DNA of 41,715 nucleotides, from the IMG/VR virus record IMGVR_UViG_3300046000_006392, positions 1 through 41,715 of that record; one strand, given 5' to 3'. The translations under genes and the position numbers were made by a program. The notes under the pieces are model-generated. The model saw only the letters and a program-made list of their open reading frames with translations. It was not told the origin of the DNA and made no database searches. The DNA comes from a virus. Shown here in pieces: positions 1-13,236 of the stretch (positions are counted from its first letter, which is position 1; each line of letters opens with the position of its first letter).

Positions 1-300
1 ACGCAGATCAACTCCAAGGCGAAGCGCCCGCCCTCGCTAATGTACCTACGTAAAGAAAACACCGAACCCGCTGCAACCCTACTCAATACTCCGCTCTGGG
101 CAGACATTAAAAAGTGTCTGCTAGAGCGGCGTCCTGAATCCCCGGATTCCGCCGACGCGATCCACGTCGCAGCGGCAAAAGGATTTTCCCGGAAGGGTTT
201 TGAACTCGCTTTGGAAGAGTTGGAAAAACTTCCGTTCGACCGCCCAGTTGAGCGCGTCGACCCTTTTAACCGTCCCTCAGTTCTCGAAACCATAGACTAA
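1..300 (+). CDS. Hypothetical phage protein, C-terminal part (5' end outside window)
   Basis: The frame is open from the first base to the TAA at 298-300, giving 99 visible residues. An ATG at 40 could be an internal start, but the codons before it read as ordinary coding sequence (RPPSLM just upstream) and no ribosome binding site precedes it, so I treat the gene as truncated by the window edge. The protein is mixed charged and mostly helical in appearance, with no recognised motif. It lies 2 bases before the scaffold-like gene, in the position where phages of this type carry portal-associated or small head genes. Function unknown. Confidence 0.6.
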   Translation, partial: TQINSKAKRPPSLMYLRKENTEPAATLLNTPLWADIKKCLLERRPESPDSADAIHVAAAKGFSRKGFELALEELEKLPFDRPVERVDPFNRPSVLETID

Positions 301-302
301 CC

Positions 303-1748
303 ATGCCCCCCGCTCCAGAAAACGAACCGTTCGATCTCGAAGGTCTTGCCGACCTTGCTCGTAAAGTCAGTCCAGAAATTGCTCAGCAAGTCGATTCCGA
401 CGCTGGCAATGTGGCCCCTGATCCCACGCCAGCCCCAGTGGTTGACGAAGGTGCAGACCCCACACCGCCAGAATTAGACCCAGAGCCGACTGAACAGCCG
501 GAACTGGATGAAGAGCCTACGACCAGCATCGCTGACGAACTGGAAGAACTAAATCGCCAGTCCGCTGAGGCGGCCAAGGCTAAAGAAGTTCCTCCCGTCG
601 AAGCACCCAAGACGGTCGAGACGCCCAAGCCCGTAGAGAACGCGCGCGATTCCGATCTTAAACTCGACGAGCGTGCGTCTACCGTGCTGCACCCCAAGAC
701 CAAGAAAATCATCGAAGAGCGGAATCAAAAGATCATCGCTGAACGCAACAAGGCCGAAACGCTGGCTCAGGAAAAAGCGGACATGGAGCAAGAGCTTCAG
801 AAACTCCGCGAAGCCGCCAAGACCACGACCGTACCAAAACCGGTTGAGGAAGAGCTGACCAAGTTGCGCGAGCGCATTCGCGAACTCGATATTGCTCAAG
901 ACCCCACCATCGAAACCAAGTTCGATGCTCCCATCCGTCAGAACCAAGATAAAATTATCGACGTGCTCAAGAGCTTCGGCCTCGGCCAGACCGCAGACGG
1001 CAAGCCCGATCCTGCGGCCATCGAGGCGTTAAAGAAATCCGGCATGGGTTTTTCGGCGATTGCTCCCCACATCAAAAAACTTTCGGACGCGGGCGAGGAA
1101 GGCGCGGCTGAAGAGCTGCGTGAAATCCTCCGCGAAAATATCCGCATTGGTCGCGAAAAGGAGAAAGAGATTGGTGACTGGAAAACCAATTTTGAGTCTA
1201 AGAAACAGCAGACCATTCAGCAAAGCCAACAGCAGCAAGAGAACTACACGACCCAAGTTCGTGAGCATGCGAGCAAGATTCTGAACGCAGACATTGCGGA
1301 GCTGTCCAAGGATTTCCCATACCTCAACCGTCCTACCGAGCCACTCCCGACCGACACCCCAGCGGTAGCCCGAGCCAAGCAAGACGCCATTGCGGCGTTT
1401 GAAGCTGCATCCCAAGCTGTCTCTAAAGCAGTGGGTTCGCTCGATCCTTCTAAAGCTCCCCCAGAGAAAGCTCTGGAAGCCCAAGGTCGAGTTTCAGCTT
1501 CGGCCGTCCAAGGCATCATCCTTCGCGAACACGTCCTCCCCCGCGTCAAAAAAGAGTTAGCAGAATTGCGCGCTCGTAACGCAGAACTGGAAGCCAAGGT
1601 CGGCAAGATTCAGACCGCTGGTAAGCTCTCTCGGGCTCACGCTGCGGCTGCATCAGCCCCGGCCGGTGCTAAAGCTGCCCTCCCTGAAAGCACGGAAGAC
1701 GCCGCTAAACAAATCGCTCGGGAAATGGGTATCACCATCGACTCGTGA
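303..1748 (+). CDS. Putative scaffolding / head-assembly protein
   Basis: 481 aa, highly charged. Residues 1-125 are acidic and rich in Pro/Glu/Asp. Residues about 125-200 are Lys/Glu/Gln-rich with coiled-coil character, as is a later segment near 285-320 that holds Gln-rich runs. A further helical Ala-rich segment lies near the C-terminus. No enzymatic motif is visible. An acidic, low-complexity, coiled-coil protein encoded shortly before the major capsid gene is the usual profile of a phage scaffold, which is expelled or degraded after procapsid assembly. Here four glycosyltransferase-type genes separate it from the capsid gene, which is unusual. The ATG follows a TAA by two bases and has no Shine-Dalgarno. 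The stop overlaps the next start (GTGA). The scaffold role is inferred from composition and position only. Confidence 0.6.
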   Translation: MPPAPENEPFDLEGLADLARKVSPEIAQQVDSDAGNVAPDPTPAPVVDEGADPTPPELDPEPTEQPELDEEPTTSIADELEELNRQSAEAAKAKEVPPVEAPKTVETPKPVENARDSDLKLDERASTVLHPKTKKIIEERNQKIIAERNKAETLAQEKADMEQELQKLREAAKTTTVPKPVEEELTKLRERIRELDIAQDPTIETKFDAPIRQNQDKIIDVLKSFGLGQTADGKPDPAAIEALKKSGMGFSAIAPHIKKLSDAGEEGAAEELREILRENIRIGREKEKEIGDWKTNFESKKQQTIQQSQQQQENYTTQVREHASKILNADIAELSKDFPYLNRPTEPLPTDTPAVARAKQDAIAAFEAASQAVSKAVGSLDPSKAPPEKALEAQGRVSASAVQGIILREHVLPRVKKELAELRARNAELEAKVGKIQTAGKLSRAHAAAASAPAGAKAALPESTEDAAKQIAREMGITIDS

Positions 1749-2656
1749 TCGATCTAGTAAACCTTCCGACGAAGTACCTAGAACGATTTGGGCGTGAAAA
1801 AGTTTGCGAGATAATCGGTCAGGGTTCTGCAATGCTCTCGATGTGGATTTCGCGAAAGCGATTTCCACTCGAAGCCGTGCAGAAATTGGTGGATTTTGAT
1901 CCCTCTTTACTGGGGGATATCGCACCGCTCTACACCAATCCCAAACTAGGTACTAAACTCATCATTTTGATGCCGCTCACCGGCGGCCCAGAACCCGAGG
2001 TGTTGGATGCGTTCTCGCAAATTTACGATCCGAAGGAGATGGATTTTAAGCGAGTCGCCTTTAACAATCTTTCGGTGGCTCGAAACGCCCTTGCCGGCCA
2101 CTTCCTACGCGGCCCGTGGGAATGGGCTTTGTGGTGGGACGGAGACACCGTGGCTCCCTACGGAAATGCCGAGGAGTTTAAGAAACTGTGCCAAGCCCCA
2201 AACATGTCAGACACGTTTGCCGGCGTTCACTCGATCTACCGCATGCTCGTCCACAAAAAGACGTTTGTGAGCGCGTGCTACGTCGGCCGTCGCAAAGGAG
2301 CCCCTCCACAATTTGCCGAAGGAGAGTCCCTAAGCATGCGAACCATGATTAAGCGCGGCCCACGCAACGAACTCATGGAGCGCGAGTGGACCGGATTCGG
2401 TTTTACCCTGACTCACCGGTCGGTGTTCGAGGATATTATTAAGACGCAGGGGGATGAAATCCGCGTGACCAATCGCGGGTTGAGTAGCCGATTTGGTTAT
2501 GAATACGCGTTCTTCAACCCTATCGACATAAACGTCCCCGGGGACGATATTCCTTTTTGTCACCGAGCCGCCAGAGCGGGACACAAGGTGGTTGTCGACA
2601 TGTCGGTTTTTGCCGCACACATCGGAAATCACGCTTACACCTACAACGACCTGTAA
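1745..2656 (+). CDS. Glycosyltransferase-like protein with N-terminal helix-turn-helix-like segment
   Basis: 303 aa, starting at a GTG that overlaps the upstream stop (GTGA). Residues about 65-300 look like a GT-A glycosyltransferase: a hydrophobic beta strand (KLIILMPLTG, 71-80), a block with FNNLSVARNAL (106-116) and a DxD-like metal/nucleotide-sugar site in WWDGDT (130-135), then an acidic GDD and an HRA..GH stretch near 267-280. Residues about 10-55 resemble a short Cro-type HTH (pattern S-x-W then P-x-x-x-V, here SMWISRKRFP), an unexpected partner for a sugar transferase. It is the first of four GT-type genes before the capsid gene. The sugar donor and acceptor are unknown. The GT assignment is fairly secure; the HTH is tentative. 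Confidence 0.7.
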   Translation: MIDLVNLPTKYLERFGREKVCEIIGQGSAMLSMWISRKRFPLEAVQKLVDFDPSLLGDIAPLYTNPKLGTKLIILMPLTGGPEPEVLDAFSQIYDPKEMDFKRVAFNNLSVARNALAGHFLRGPWEWALWWDGDTVAPYGNAEEFKKLCQAPNMSDTFAGVHSIYRMLVHKKTFVSACYVGRRKGAPPQFAEGESLSMRTMIKRGPRNELMEREWTGFGFTLTHRSVFEDIIKTQGDEIRVTNRGLSSRFGYEYAFFNPIDINVPGDDIPFCHRAARAGHKVVVDMSVFAAHIGNHAYTYNDL

Positions 2657-2667
2657 CTCAAACTAAC

Positions 2668-4161
2668 ATGCCCAACGATAACATTCAGAATTTTACCTCT
2701 GCGCCAACTATGGTTCGCATGGCAAATGGGACGTACGCGCCCGTTGCCCACTCCAATCCCAACATCCCGCTCGCACATCAAAAACTTCTGATTGTTATCC
2801 AATATTACGAAGGGGACAAAGAATCAGCAGAAGACCTTGCCTCCCTGATCGCGGATTTGGAGCGCATCCAAAACAAAGAAGCGGACATCCTCATATTCCG
2901 TCGGTTCGACGCGTCGGAATTTAGCCGTAGCGTCCGATCCAAGTTGGAAGATAAATTCGACAAAGTCTATTTTGAGACTTGCCGGCGCCGCGACGGTAAA
3001 GGGTATCCATTTGCCCCTAACCAAATGTGGAATGATCTCGTCACGCTCGTGGCTCAATTTGCCCCGTGGAAGACGAACTATTACGCGTTTCTTCCCTTAG
3101 AAGCGGACTGCACCCCCGTGCATCCCGGTTGGATTCGCGAACTCATTTCCGAGTTCCGCATGGCCAAGGCCCACAGTTTTGCTGCCGTTGGTCACATTCA
3201 CAACGACCCGGTCCCACACATGAACGGCGTGGCCGTTTATGACATCAACCTTTGGCGTATCGTTGGCGCGGGTAAATTGAACGGAGGCAACCCACAAGTT
3301 GCCTACGACATCTATCACGCAAGGGATATCCTGCCTATCGCGCAAGATACCGCATCGATCATGTTTCAGTATCAGCGCCCAACGATTGCCGCTGACGACC
3401 TTTTCCGCCCATGGAAAAACGGCATCGAGCCCGCGCTTTTCCACGGGGTGAAAGACGCGTCTGCTCGCGAAGCAGTTCGAGCTAAGCACATCACGTTTTC
3501 ACAGACGAAAGACTTGTCCCGTCGCACGGTGTTTACTTACCAGCACCAACCTGCCGGCGCCATTCCAGCGGCGGATCAGCAAAAGCTGGACCTCTGGTTT
3601 GAAGGATGGAAGAGCCGAGGCTGGAACCCGGTCGTTCTCCGAGCCCGCGATGCTGCTCGCAGCCCGAGGTACACCAAAATTATGGAGCGCGTGAACGCGT
3701 TGCCATGCCTCACCGACCGCGCAGAGATGGCCTCAAACATGGCCCGGTGGGTTGCCTTAGACCTCATGGGTGCCGGTCTGATGGTTGACGTAGACGTACT
3801 CCCCGGGAAATTCGTCCCAGAAAATCTCACCACCACGACTACGTTATTCAATGACGAAGCCGGTCACCCCAACATCGTTGGAGCGTTCTTCACTCGAAAA
3901 GACTTGGCTGAGTATCTGACTGGGATGGCAGACTACATCCCAGACTCTGAAGATTCAATCAACGGCCGAGCCCACGTATCTGACCTGTCGATACTCAAAA
4001 ATTCAGAGATCGACTATCTTACCGATGTGGCAGTCTACGGTTGCGGCACTCCCGGCTGGTCTGAAGCCCGCATGGTAGAATTTTCTTTAGAGACGATGAT
4101 CCTGTCCGCAATGCGCGGCAGCCCCGTCCAAGCGATGGAGAATTACCTACGACAGTCTTAA
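2668..4161 (+). CDS. Two-domain glycosyltransferase (C-terminal domain GT32-like)
   Basis: 497 aa from the ATG at 2668. A longer frame begins at 2557, inside the upstream gene, but the ATG 9 bases after that gene's stop fits the tight packing here. The N-terminal domain (about 38-260) has GT-A-like features: LLIVIQYYEGD (40-50) and an acidic LEADC (146-150) in the DxD position. The C-terminal domain (about 285-480) matches the DXD glycosyltransferase pattern of GT32/Gly_transf_sug: MARWVALDLMGAGLMVDVDV (358-377), with the DVD as metal and sugar-nucleotide ligand. Two GT domains in one chain could add two sugars in succession. It follows the HTH-GT gene and precedes the GT-methyltransferase fusion. 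Family calls come from motifs; substrates are unknown. Confidence 0.75.
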   Translation: MPNDNIQNFTSAPTMVRMANGTYAPVAHSNPNIPLAHQKLLIVIQYYEGDKESAEDLASLIADLERIQNKEADILIFRRFDASEFSRSVRSKLEDKFDKVYFETCRRRDGKGYPFAPNQMWNDLVTLVAQFAPWKTNYYAFLPLEADCTPVHPGWIRELISEFRMAKAHSFAAVGHIHNDPVPHMNGVAVYDINLWRIVGAGKLNGGNPQVAYDIYHARDILPIAQDTASIMFQYQRPTIAADDLFRPWKNGIEPALFHGVKDASAREAVRAKHITFSQTKDLSRRTVFTYQHQPAGAIPAADQQKLDLWFEGWKSRGWNPVVLRARDAARSPRYTKIMERVNALPCLTDRAEMASNMARWVALDLMGAGLMVDVDVLPGKFVPENLTTTTTLFNDEAGHPNIVGAFFTRKDLAEYLTGMADYIPDSEDSINGRAHVSDLSILKNSEIDYLTDVAVYGCGTPGWSEARMVEFSLETMILSAMRGSPVQAMENYLRQS

Positions 4162-4162
4162 T

Positions 4163-5464
4163 ATGAAACTGACCTTGCTAACCTGTACCGGCACTCGGCC
4201 GGAAGCGTTTGCTCTGTGCGAAAAGTACATGGCGCGACAAACGCTTCAACCCATTCAGTGGATCGTCATGGACGATGGAGCGATACCTACGCCCTGCACC
4301 ATGGGGCAAGAATATCACCACGTTCCACACATGACGGGACGCAGCTCCCTCGTTGAAAAAATCAAGTGGGTGTTGGAATCAAACACGATCCGAGGTGATG
4401 CTCTTTGCTTCATCGAGGATGACGATTGGTATGCCAAAGACTGGTTGGAGCTGTGCGCGACAAACCTCACTTCGTGTGACGTGTTCGGCGAAGGCCGCGC
4501 ATGGTATTACAACGTGCAACACCGGTACTGGTTTGCTCACGGCAATCTCACACATGCCAGCCTCTGTGCTACCGCGATACGTAAGCAAGTTTTCCCATCC
4601 CTCCTTGAAGAAACTCGCAGATCAAAAAACCCATTTATCGATGTAGCCCTTTGGGGGAAACGCTTGCTATCTCGGAGAGTTTTCGATCCTCAAACAGTTC
4701 GCCGGCGTCGCACCGTAGGTATCAAATCCATGCCCGGACGTTCAGGTTATGGAAGCGGCCACACCGCAAACGGGCGCGATGTTTCAGCCGTCGACGATTT
4801 AGACCTTAAACAGCTTACCGAGCAAATCGGAGATGATGCTAAAGACTACGCTCAATATTTCAAACCCGCCATGTCGACTATCCAAGCCCCATTCATCCCA
4901 AAAGTAAAATCCGTCACTGGACAAGTTCACGGGCCTAATTGGGCAAAGTGGCTTGCCCCGATCCAAGGCAAAGCGGATATCCGAGGTTTTGAGATTGGCA
5001 CATTCAAAGGCGAATCTGCCGAGTGGATGTTGGACAACATTTTCACGCATCCGACGTCAAAATATCACTGCATTGATCCGTTTCTCGGCTCTATCGAACA
5101 TCACAACGCGGGCATCGACTGCACCATCTTGGAGTCCGAAACCAAGAAGCGCCTCAAAGGCTATGCCAATGTTCAATTCCACAAAGAATTTTCCAACGAG
5201 GTGCTTCACACGTTCGACCGCGATTTTAATTTTGCCTACGTTGACGGAGCTCACGACGCCATGAACTGTTTGCGAGACGCAGTCATGTCGTTCGAGCTGC
5301 TCGTGTCCGGCGGCGTGATGGTTTTTGACGATTACGAATGGGCCGTGTTCCCGAACGCCATCGATAGGCCCAAGATGGCCGTAGATGCGTTTATCGCATG
5401 CTACGCAAAAGAACTCGACGTGTTGCAACGCACCGGCTGGCAAGTTTGTGTCCGTAAAAAATGA
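4163..5464 (+). CDS. Glycosyltransferase-methyltransferase fusion
   Basis: 433 aa. Residues 1-215 look like a GT-A glycosyltransferase, with TLLTCTGTRPEAF at the N-terminus, VMDDGA (35-40) and an EDDDW (85-89) metal site. Residues about 255-433 read as a class I SAM-dependent methyltransferase of the Methyltransf_24 type: motif I FEIGTFKGES (276-285), an acidic residue after strand 2 in CIDPF (303-307), YVDGAHD (359-365) and GGVMVFDDYEW (383-393). The fusion suggests that a sugar is added and methylated, or that a methylated sugar caps a short glycan. It starts one base after the upstream stop and its TGA overlaps the next ATG (ATGA), so it sits in one transcript with the neighbouring GTs. 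O-methylation of the glycan is inferred, not shown. Confidence 0.8.
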   Translation: MKLTLLTCTGTRPEAFALCEKYMARQTLQPIQWIVMDDGAIPTPCTMGQEYHHVPHMTGRSSLVEKIKWVLESNTIRGDALCFIEDDDWYAKDWLELCATNLTSCDVFGEGRAWYYNVQHRYWFAHGNLTHASLCATAIRKQVFPSLLEETRRSKNPFIDVALWGKRLLSRRVFDPQTVRRRRTVGIKSMPGRSGYGSGHTANGRDVSAVDDLDLKQLTEQIGDDAKDYAQYFKPAMSTIQAPFIPKVKSVTGQVHGPNWAKWLAPIQGKADIRGFEIGTFKGESAEWMLDNIFTHPTSKYHCIDPFLGSIEHHNAGIDCTILESETKKRLKGYANVQFHKEFSNEVLHTFDRDFNFAYVDGAHDAMNCLRDAVMSFELLVSGGVMVFDDYEWAVFPNAIDRPKMAVDAFIACYAKELDVLQRTGWQVCVRKK

Positions 5465-6210
5465 GCATCTCTGTCCACATCCTGACGTTTAACGAGGAAG
5501 ATATTCTTCCGTACACGCTGCGTCACTACGCTACGTTTGCCGACAAAATCATCATCCACGATGGCGGCAGCACGGATCGCACGCGGGAAATTGCACAGCA
5601 GTACGAAGTCGAGATTCGCGAATGGCGAACGGACGGGCTGAACGACAAACTGGCGAAGGAATTAAAGGAGCAAGCGTGGCGCACTGATGGGACCGACTGG
5701 GCTATCATGGTAGACGCTGACGAGTTGATCTACTTCCCAATGGGGGCGTGGAACACACTGGCCTCCTACGATTCTGCCGGCATAGCCATGGTTCGCCCCC
5801 AAGGATTTGAGATGGTGAGCGACGTCTTCCCCACCACAGAAGGACAAATCTATGATGAAGTCGTAACAGGTTGCCCAGAGAATGACTGGTACGCAAAGCC
5901 CGTTTTGTTCTCGGCCAATCGGATTTCCAGCGTCGAATTTTCGGCGGGTGCTCACGAAGCATGGGCCACGACCAAACAGGGATACCGGTTTCACAGTAAA
6001 TCTCTGCCGATCCTTACTCCGCCTACGTACTTTTTGCATTTTCACCATCTCGGTCCGGTTGAGCGGATCGCTGAGCGTTATGCCCGTCAACGGGCTCGGC
6101 TTAGCGCGCTCAACGTGGCCATGAAATGGGGTAATTTTGACCCACCCATGAAGCACGCCATGGACAAGCGCCAAATGATCATGGCGGGGGTCACTACAGT
6201 AATTGCATAA
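5461..6210 (+). CDS. Glycosyltransferase family 2 protein
   Basis: 249 aa with clear GT2 signatures: SVHILTFNEEDIL at the N-terminus (4-16), IIHDGGSTDRT (31-41) for nucleotide binding and MVDADELIYF (83-92), whose DAD is the DxD metal site. The protein is shorter than many bacterial GT2 enzymes and has no membrane segment, so it probably acts in the cytoplasm on a soluble acceptor. The start overlaps the upstream stop (ATGA). It is the last gene of the GT cluster and is followed by a 217-bp noncoding stretch with a promoter-like site and folded RNA before the capsid gene. Confidence 0.88.
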   Translation: MSISVHILTFNEEDILPYTLRHYATFADKIIIHDGGSTDRTREIAQQYEVEIREWRTDGLNDKLAKELKEQAWRTDGTDWAIMVDADELIYFPMGAWNTLASYDSAGIAMVRPQGFEMVSDVFPTTEGQIYDEVVTGCPENDWYAKPVLFSANRISSVEFSAGAHEAWATTKQGYRFHSKSLPILTPPTYFLHFHHLGPVERIAERYARQRARLSALNVAMKWGNFDPPMKHAMDKRQMIMAGVTTVIA

Positions 6211-6216
6211 AAGGCA

Positions 6217-6244
6217 TTGACGGAGCCCCTCAACGAGTTATTAC
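6217..6244 (+). promoter_or_regulatory. Putative sigma70-type promoter for the capsid gene
   Basis: TTGACG (6217-6222, 5/6 match to the -35 consensus), a 16-bp spacer and TATTAC (6239-6244, 4/6 match to -10). Initiation about 7 bases after the -10 would fall near 6251, exactly the first base of the closing helix of the RNA element. The match is by eye, and the host sigma factor preferences are unknown. Confidence 0.45.
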
Positions 6245-6250
6245 GAGAAA

Positions 6251-6401
6251 CATCCGGGGGTTATTAGCACGCAAGTGCCGGTCCGTCTGCGAGAGCAGAT
6301 ACATCCGCCGGGGACGAACGGGTGTGCCGCAAGGCCAAATTGGAGAGGGAACTACCCACCTTCGGATGAAAACATATTCGCCGGTCATTCCGACCAGCGA
6401 A
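6251..6401 (+). ncRNA. Structured RNA leader upstream of the major capsid gene
   Basis: Bases 6251-6261 pair with 6358-6368 over 11 bp, two of them G-U. Inside are hairpin P2 (6267-6270/6275-6278, GCAA loop), helix P3 (6281-6284/6312-6315) enclosing a TCTGC/GCAGA stem with a GAGA loop (6286-6299), and helix P4 (6320-6323/6354-6357) enclosing a 3-bp stem with a GCAA loop (6326-6335). Together they form a four-way junction with three GNRA tetraloops. After a short A-rich linker, a second hairpin (6377-6381 with 6397-6401, one C-A mismatch, then 6383-6386 with 6392-6395, loop ATTCC) precedes an unpaired A/C-rich stretch up to the capsid ATG at 6428. No U-tract follows, so it is not a simple terminator. 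I do not recognise it as a known riboswitch or ribozyme. It could stabilise the abundant capsid mRNA, regulate translation or be processed into an independent RNA. Confidence 0.6.
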
Positions 6402-6427
6402 ACAAACCAACTTAAATTCTTCTCACC

Positions 6428-7657
6428 ATGTCCTGCGCCCCGGTCCCAATCGATCTAGCCACGCAACTTTTCTCGCGTGATCCTCAACGTCTCTACGGCC
6501 CAATCGCCCGTAACCTGATGACTCAGGTTCCGTACATCTCCGTGCTCAAGTCCGGTACTTTCCCGGCTTCTGTCGCGTCCACGCTCTTGAGCGTTGCTCA
6601 AGGTCGTCCCTACCTCCAGACCTCTCTGGCCAATCCGACCTTCAATTCGATGCTGAACCTTTGCGGTTCTTGCTCGCTGAACGTCGACCAGAACGGTACG
6701 AACCAATACAGCTACATCGCCGAGATCAATCAAGGCATGTCCGACAAAATCTGTTTGAACCAAGGGTTCTCAGCGTTTCTCGGCTCCTTGACCGCTCAGC
6801 TTGAAGCCTATCAGACCGGTGTTACCGAGCTGATCAACTCCGATGTCCGTTGGCAGCTCTTCCTCCGTTCCGGTGTGAAGTGGGTTGTCCGCACGGGCAC
6901 CGACGTCACCTCCCAGATCGCTGGTGGTGAGTACGCCATCGACACGCCCGTCCCTGCGGTGCAGTCGAACGCCGAACTCACCTTCGGTGCTCTTCAGGCT
7001 GCCAACCGCTACATGCGTTCGGCCCTCCGCGCGAAGCCCTTCGGCTCTGGCGCCAATGCCCACGCCCGTTTCATCGGCTCCCCCGACATCCTCGATTTCC
7101 TCCGTAATGACCTCGGCGGTGCCGCTGGTCCCGGCGGTGCGAACATCGTCCCGTTGGGTCAAGTTGCCGCTGGCGGTAACAAGATGGCTCAAGACGCCCT
7201 CACCGGCTACCTGTTCGAGCCCCTCTACCGTGGCATTCAGCTCGGCGAGGACCCAATCCCATTGCGCCTCAACTGGAACGGCGCGGGTTACGACCCCGTC
7301 GATCCAAACGTCTCGCAATCGGCCACCGTCGGCACCGTCTCGGTCGTCTCTCAGGCTTGGCTCAATGCCTCGCACGAAGTGGCGTTCTTGTTCTATGACG
7401 GTTCCTTCGAGCGCCAAGTCCCCGCCCCGTTCACGGGCGAAGGCAAGATCAAGTTCCAACGCCAGCTCTTCGGTGGCGAGATTCAGTTCATGAACCACCC
7501 CGATATGTCCACCAACATGTTTGGTGACTACGGCGTGATGGCCTACCGTATCGGTCGCGCCCTCCGTCCGATCTATCCGTGGTTCGTTCTCCCGATCATC
7601 TACAAACGCTGCAAAGAAGATGGTCTTCTGACCACCTGCACCGGCGTTAGTGGCTAA
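6428..7657 (+). CDS. Putative major capsid protein
   Basis: 409 aa, the typical length of a phage major capsid protein. The composition is that of a soluble shell protein (many Gly, Ala, Asn, Gln), with no signal peptide or enzymatic motif. Visible segments that fit a HK97-fold subunit are an N-terminal helical arm, a central helix-rich part with LQAANRYMRSALRAKP (about 188-203) and a C-terminal strand region with MNHPDMSTNMFGDYG. The gene stands alone between a promoter-like site with a structured leader and a strong intrinsic terminator, the arrangement expected of the most highly expressed virion gene. No Shine-Dalgarno precedes the ATG. Cysteine pairs near the N-terminal third (CGSC) and the C-terminus are notable. 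The fold is not provable by eye; position and expression signals carry the call. Confidence 0.78.
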   Translation: MSCAPVPIDLATQLFSRDPQRLYGPIARNLMTQVPYISVLKSGTFPASVASTLLSVAQGRPYLQTSLANPTFNSMLNLCGSCSLNVDQNGTNQYSYIAEINQGMSDKICLNQGFSAFLGSLTAQLEAYQTGVTELINSDVRWQLFLRSGVKWVVRTGTDVTSQIAGGEYAIDTPVPAVQSNAELTFGALQAANRYMRSALRAKPFGSGANAHARFIGSPDILDFLRNDLGGAAGPGGANIVPLGQVAAGGNKMAQDALTGYLFEPLYRGIQLGEDPIPLRLNWNGAGYDPVDPNVSQSATVGTVSVVSQAWLNASHEVAFLFYDGSFERQVPAPFTGEGKIKFQRQLFGGEIQFMNHPDMSTNMFGDYGVMAYRIGRALRPIYPWFVLPIIYKRCKEDGLLTTCTGVSG

Positions 7658-7677
7658 TCGGTTCAGAAAGCTATAAC

Positions 7678-7708
7678 ACCCTCTGGCGTCTAATCGATGC
7701 CAGAGGGT
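7678..7708 (+). terminator. Intrinsic terminator after the capsid gene
   Basis: A perfect 10-bp inverted repeat, ACCCTCTGGC (7678-7687) and GCCAGAGGGT (7699-7708), with an 11-base loop lies 20 bases past the capsid stop. A T-rich stretch follows (CACTTTTCACTTTAGGG then TTTTT ending near 7730). It probably ends most capsid transcripts and lets some read through into the fibre genes. Confidence 0.85.
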
Positions 7709-7736
7709 CACTTTTCACTTTAGGGTTTTTAGCACT

Positions 7737-13235
<5,499 letters not shown>

Positions 13236-13236
13236 A

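Noticed and set aside
2557-2667. Upstream extension of the GT32-like gene
   Set aside because: Lies within the previous gene; the ATG at 2668 fits local spacing.
6211-6427. Known riboswitch (TPP, SAM, cobalamin, glutamine, c-di-GMP) or hammerhead in the capsid leader
   Set aside because: None of their conserved core sequences is present; left as an unclassified structured RNA.
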